A stretch of DNA of 5,599 nucleotides from assembly GCA_022865525.1 (NCBI GenBank), contig JALHSV010000093.1, positions 1 through 5,599 of the forward strand. Reading direction: 5' to 3'. The notes beneath the pieces were generated by a model. The model was not told the DNA's origin. It was given only the letters and a program-made list of their open reading frames with translations, and made no database searches. Position numbers and translations under genes: made by a program. Below, piece by piece: positions 4,419 to 5,599 of the stretch. Origin of the DNA: Thermodesulfovibrionales bacterium (GTDB lineage Bacteria; Nitrospirota; Thermodesulfovibrionia; Thermodesulfovibrionales; SM23-35). Position 1 is the first letter of the stretch. Each line of letters opens with the position of its first letter.

Positions 4419-5228
4419 ATGTTGGTGTTGGACAGTATATCAGAAGGTAGTAATAACTTTTGTGAAGACCACGCTAGCAACGTCTTCCGATCCTTCACCA
4501 CTGAACCCAAACTCAGGCGCAAGACCAGCTCTCCAAGCCTCAGAAAATGCCAGGAGTTTATGAAGTTCCTCTGGGATCTCCCTCGCCCACTCTGGAAAGC
4601 CAGTTATGAAACCCTCAAATTTGAATGGGTAGACTGCTGGGGAAGTAATGAACCCAGGTTTGTTGTCAGATACCTTGGAAGACCAGCGACAATAAACCGT
4701 TCAAGCTGGACTAGCAGAAGAGCCAGCAGCAACACAGGCAACGTAGCACAATTCCTACACGCTGATGATAGACCTGTCACCGCTAAGACTGGATTAATGC
4801 AGATACGAGGATACATCACCTTCGACAAGCAAACAAAGATGTTCAATATCCACCATGAACTCATGCCCTACTACACTGAACAAACATGTTTGAAATTGGC
4901 CAATCCCCAACCAGAAGTAAATGAAGAATCACAGTCGTCCATACTCGACGCGTGTGTGTGTACCTTACTAGATAAAAATGAAGACAATCCTCAAACGCCA
5001 GTGGAGGGGGAATGGGGGAACCATCCATTAGGGGCGGAAAGCCCCGATGGTTCCCCCGAACACGCCAGGGGGGATAGCGTAAGGGGGGGTAGAAGAAGAG
5101 AGAGAGAGAGTATAGGGGACACACACACACGCGAAAGTCCAAAGATTATGCTTCCAAGCATACCTGATATGCCTACAAGCATACTAGGTATGCCTAAACT
5201 GACACATGAGGGAGATACTAAACCGTGA
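4419..5228 (+). CDS. Hypothetical protein; candidate replication or maintenance protein
   Basis: A 269-residue protein I do not recognise. Residues about 40-165 look like a folded domain (SLRKCQEFMKFLWDLPRPLW, FEWVDCWGSNEPRFVVRYLG, VAQFLHADDRPV, GYITFDKQTKMFNIHHELMP). Residues about 185-269 are low-complexity, rich in Pro, Gly, Arg, Glu and Ser, and probably disordered. No Walker box, HUH motif or primase signature is visible. ATG 4419 fits a nearly leaderless start; Met48 is an alternative. The stop overlaps the next gene. The 3' third of the gene contains nested inverted repeats, a hairpin and 21-bp iterons, an arrangement familiar from plasmids whose origin lies in the replication gene. 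A role as initiator is inferred from this alone. Confidence 0.72.
   Translation: MLVLDSISEGSNNFCEDHASNVFRSFTTEPKLRRKTSSPSLRKCQEFMKFLWDLPRPLWKASYETLKFEWVDCWGSNEPRFVVRYLGRPATINRSSWTSRRASSNTGNVAQFLHADDRPVTAKTGLMQIRGYITFDKQTKMFNIHHELMPYYTEQTCLKLANPQPEVNEESQSSILDACVCTLLDKNEDNPQTPVEGEWGNHPLGAESPDGSPEHARGDSVRGGRRRERESIGDTHTRESPKIMLPSIPDMPTSILGMPKLTHEGDTKP
4949..5133. repeat. 13-bp inverted repeats (CGCG plus GT/AC tract) enclosing a G-rich hairpin region
   Basis: CGCGTGTGTGTGT (4949-4961) is perfectly complementary to ACACACACACGCG (5121-5133). The 159 bases between hold G-runs at 5006-5010, 5014-5018, 5068-5073 and 5083-5089, the 5014-5057 hairpin and an AG repeat (5097-5110). An AT-rich patch lies near 4972-4981. 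Alternating GT/CG tracts can adopt left-handed DNA. Best candidate for origin structure, though simple-sequence arms could pair by chance. Confidence 0.6.
5014..5057. repeat. Strong two-part hairpin
   Basis: Outer stem of 12 perfect pairs GGGGGAACCATC (5014-5025) with GATGGTTCCCCC (5046-5057); a 5-base bulge CATTA; inner stem of 5 pairs GGGGC (5031-5035) with GCCCC (5041-5045); loop GGAAA. It is flanked by direct repeats beginning CGCCAG (4996 and 5063). It lies within coding sequence for the low-complexity tail of the 269-residue protein. Possible single- or double-strand origin, or an mRNA structure acting on the downstream gene. Confidence 0.75.
5147..5196. repeat. Tandem 21-bp iteron-like repeats
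   Basis: Units 5155-5175 and 5176-5196 match at 18 of 21 bases; each is CAAGCATAC, four variable bases, TATGCCTA, and so contains an inverted GCATA/TATGC pair. A preceding TATGC at 5147 keeps the same phase (5147, 5168, 5189), making about two and a half units at two helical turns each. The core GCATAC is shared with the array at 3652-3691. An inverted copy of CAAGCATAC is at 5233-5241. Confidence 0.75.
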
Positions 5229-5404
5229 GTCAGTATGCTTGCCCCTACTCCGATCAAGACCTGGAAAAGAACTGGCATCTAAAGCTCTGTAGACGTTGCA
5301 CGATAGACGGGTTCACTTGCGAGCACTGGGCCAAACCAGACATCGTAGCCAAATGCCCAGAGAAAAGAAGACAGGAGAGTGCGATATCATATCGCAAGGC
5401 CTAG
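5225..5404 (+). CDS. Small Cys-rich, probably zinc-binding protein
   Basis: A 59-residue frame from GTG 5225 to TAG 5404, read MSQYACPYSDQDLEKNWHLK, then LCRRCTIDGFTCEHWAKPDI and VAKCPEKRRQESAISYRKA. Cys6, Cys22, Cys25, Cys32, His34 and Cys44 could form a zinc site (CxxC followed by CxH). The GTG overlaps the TGA of the previous gene (GTGA), the classic arrangement for coupled translation, and GGGAGAT lies eight bases upstream. The tail is basic. No family recognised; nucleic-acid binding is plausible. It is the middle gene of the maintenance arm, 61 bases before the integrase ATG. Its last codons overlap a 17-bp palindrome. Confidence 0.7.
   Translation: MSQYACPYSDQDLEKNWHLKLCRRCTIDGFTCEHWAKPDIVAKCPEKRRQESAISYRKA
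5380..5396. repeat. 17-bp perfect palindrome, TGCGATAT-C-ATATCGCA
   Basis: Eight-base perfect arms about a single central C, at the 3' end of the 59-residue gene and 70 bases before the integrase ATG. Operator-like. Confidence 0.65.
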
Positions 5405-5406
5405 AC

Positions 5407-5418
5407 TGTCAATTGACA
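5407..5418. promoter_or_regulatory. 12-bp palindrome TGTCAATTGACA ahead of the integrase TATA box
   Basis: Perfect palindrome ending five bases before the TATA-like box, roughly where the TFB recognition element would lie. Probable operator of the integrase promoter. Confidence 0.55.
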
Positions 5419-5422
5419 ACTC

Positions 5423-5440
5423 TTATATGTCGTACATATA
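5423..5440 (+). promoter_or_regulatory. Integrase promoter: TATA box inside a palindrome
   Basis: TTATAT (5423-5428) lies about 40 bases before ATG 5466 and would start transcription near 5452. The box is part of TATATGT-CGT-ACATATA (5424-5440), with 7-bp perfect arms. A dimer bound here would block TBP, which suits repression, possibly by the RHH domain of the integrase itself. Confidence 0.55.
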
Positions 5441-5465
5441 CGCATAGCGAATTGGGTAACGTGAG

Positions 5466-5599
5466 ATGAAGAAGAAAGTGAGCATTCTACTCGACAAGGA
5501 AATACTCGAAAGGGCCCACGAACTAGGCATCAACATCTCAAAGGTCTGCGAGAACACCCTCAAACTCTACATCCAAGCCATAGAACAAGCCAGAAAGAA
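5466..5599 (+). CDS. RHH domain (N-terminus) of the integrase gene, partial at window end
   Basis: This is the 5' end of the same integrase gene. ATG 5466 opens a frame reading MKKKVSILLDKEILERAHEL and then GINISKVCENTLKLYIQ, a CcdA/CopG-like ribbon-helix-helix fold: beta strand (KVSILLD), helix A (KEILERAHEL), turn, helix B (ISKVCENTLKLYIQAIEQ). RHH proteins bind DNA as dimers through the paired strands and usually repress their own promoter. It runs off the window at Lys44 and resumes in frame at base 2, because 5552-5599 repeats 1-48. Upstream are a TATA-like TTATAT near 5423 and GTGAG just before the ATG. A free-standing RHH antitoxin is the alternative reading, but no stop or toxin gene follows. 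Confidence 0.88.
   Translation, partial: MKKKVSILLDKEILERAHELGINISKVCENTLKLYIQAIEQARK
5552..5599. repeat. Terminal direct repeat, copy 2 (circular overlap)
   Basis: Exact copy of 1-48. Removing one copy leaves a 5551-bp circle in which the integrase gene is continuous. Confidence 0.92.

Noticed and set aside
5006..5089. G-quadruplex
   Set aside because: There are several G-runs, but loops exceed the usual seven bases and one run is part of a strong hairpin; not supported beyond G-richness.
4604..5278. Minus-strand frames opposite the 269-residue gene (4604-4864, 4861-5142, 4991-5278)
   Set aside because: Their hydrophobic look comes from antisense reading of purine-rich and repeat DNA; no promoter or ribosome site supports them.
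5466..5599. Free-standing CcdA/RHH antitoxin of a toxin-antitoxin pair
   Set aside because: The frame has no stop and continues across the circular join into the integrase; no toxin gene is adjacent.

Overview
The window reads as a complete small circular element from an archaeon. The first 48 bases are repeated exactly as the last 48 (1-48 = 5552-5599), and one gene runs in frame across the join, so the closed molecule would be 5551 bp. Archaeal signs are TATA boxes about 25 bp ahead of probable leaderless or short-leader starts, Shine-Dalgarno sequences such as AGGTGA, two ribbon-helix-helix (RHH) domains, and an archaeal tyrosine recombinase whose gene contains the tRNA-derived attachment site, as in SSV-type integrases. 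The integrase style resembles what I recall from the TACK group (Bathyarchaeia/Nitrososphaeria), but no marker here fixes the lineage.

Layout, going round the circle. (1) 5466 to 991 across the join, plus strand: a 358-residue integrase with an N-terminal CcdA/CopG-like RHH domain. The tRNA 3' half (attP) lies between this domain and the recombinase. (2) 1000-1144: gap between convergent transcripts, with a hairpin and a T-tract. (3) 1145-1967, minus strand: a two-helix membrane protein, a zinc-ribbon-like protein and a small possible helix-turn-helix protein, probably one transcript. (4) 2014-3618, minus strand: a 534-residue secreted protein with a signal peptide and a dockerin-type pair of calcium-binding repeats. 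(5) 3726-3863, minus strand: a 45-residue RHH regulator. (6) 3984-4367, plus strand: a protein I do not recognise. (7) 4419-5228, plus strand: a 269-residue protein I do not recognise, whose 3' part contains nested inverted repeats, a strong hairpin and 21-bp iteron-like repeats, making it the best origin candidate. (8) 5225-5404, plus strand: a 59-residue Cys-rich protein overlapping the stop of the previous gene.

How it may work together (inference): the plus-strand arm (4419 to 991) looks like the maintenance and integration module, with a candidate origin and replication gene, a coupled zinc protein and the integrase. The minus-strand arm carries cargo or envelope-related products (secreted dockerin protein, membrane protein) and a small RHH regulator. 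Several families of short repeats lie at promoters: a helically phased GCATAC array before the dockerin gene, three perfect palindromes before the integrase, and three copies of a 19-bp palindrome elsewhere. No known replication initiator, capsid or packaging protein is recognisable, so plasmid versus virus is open.
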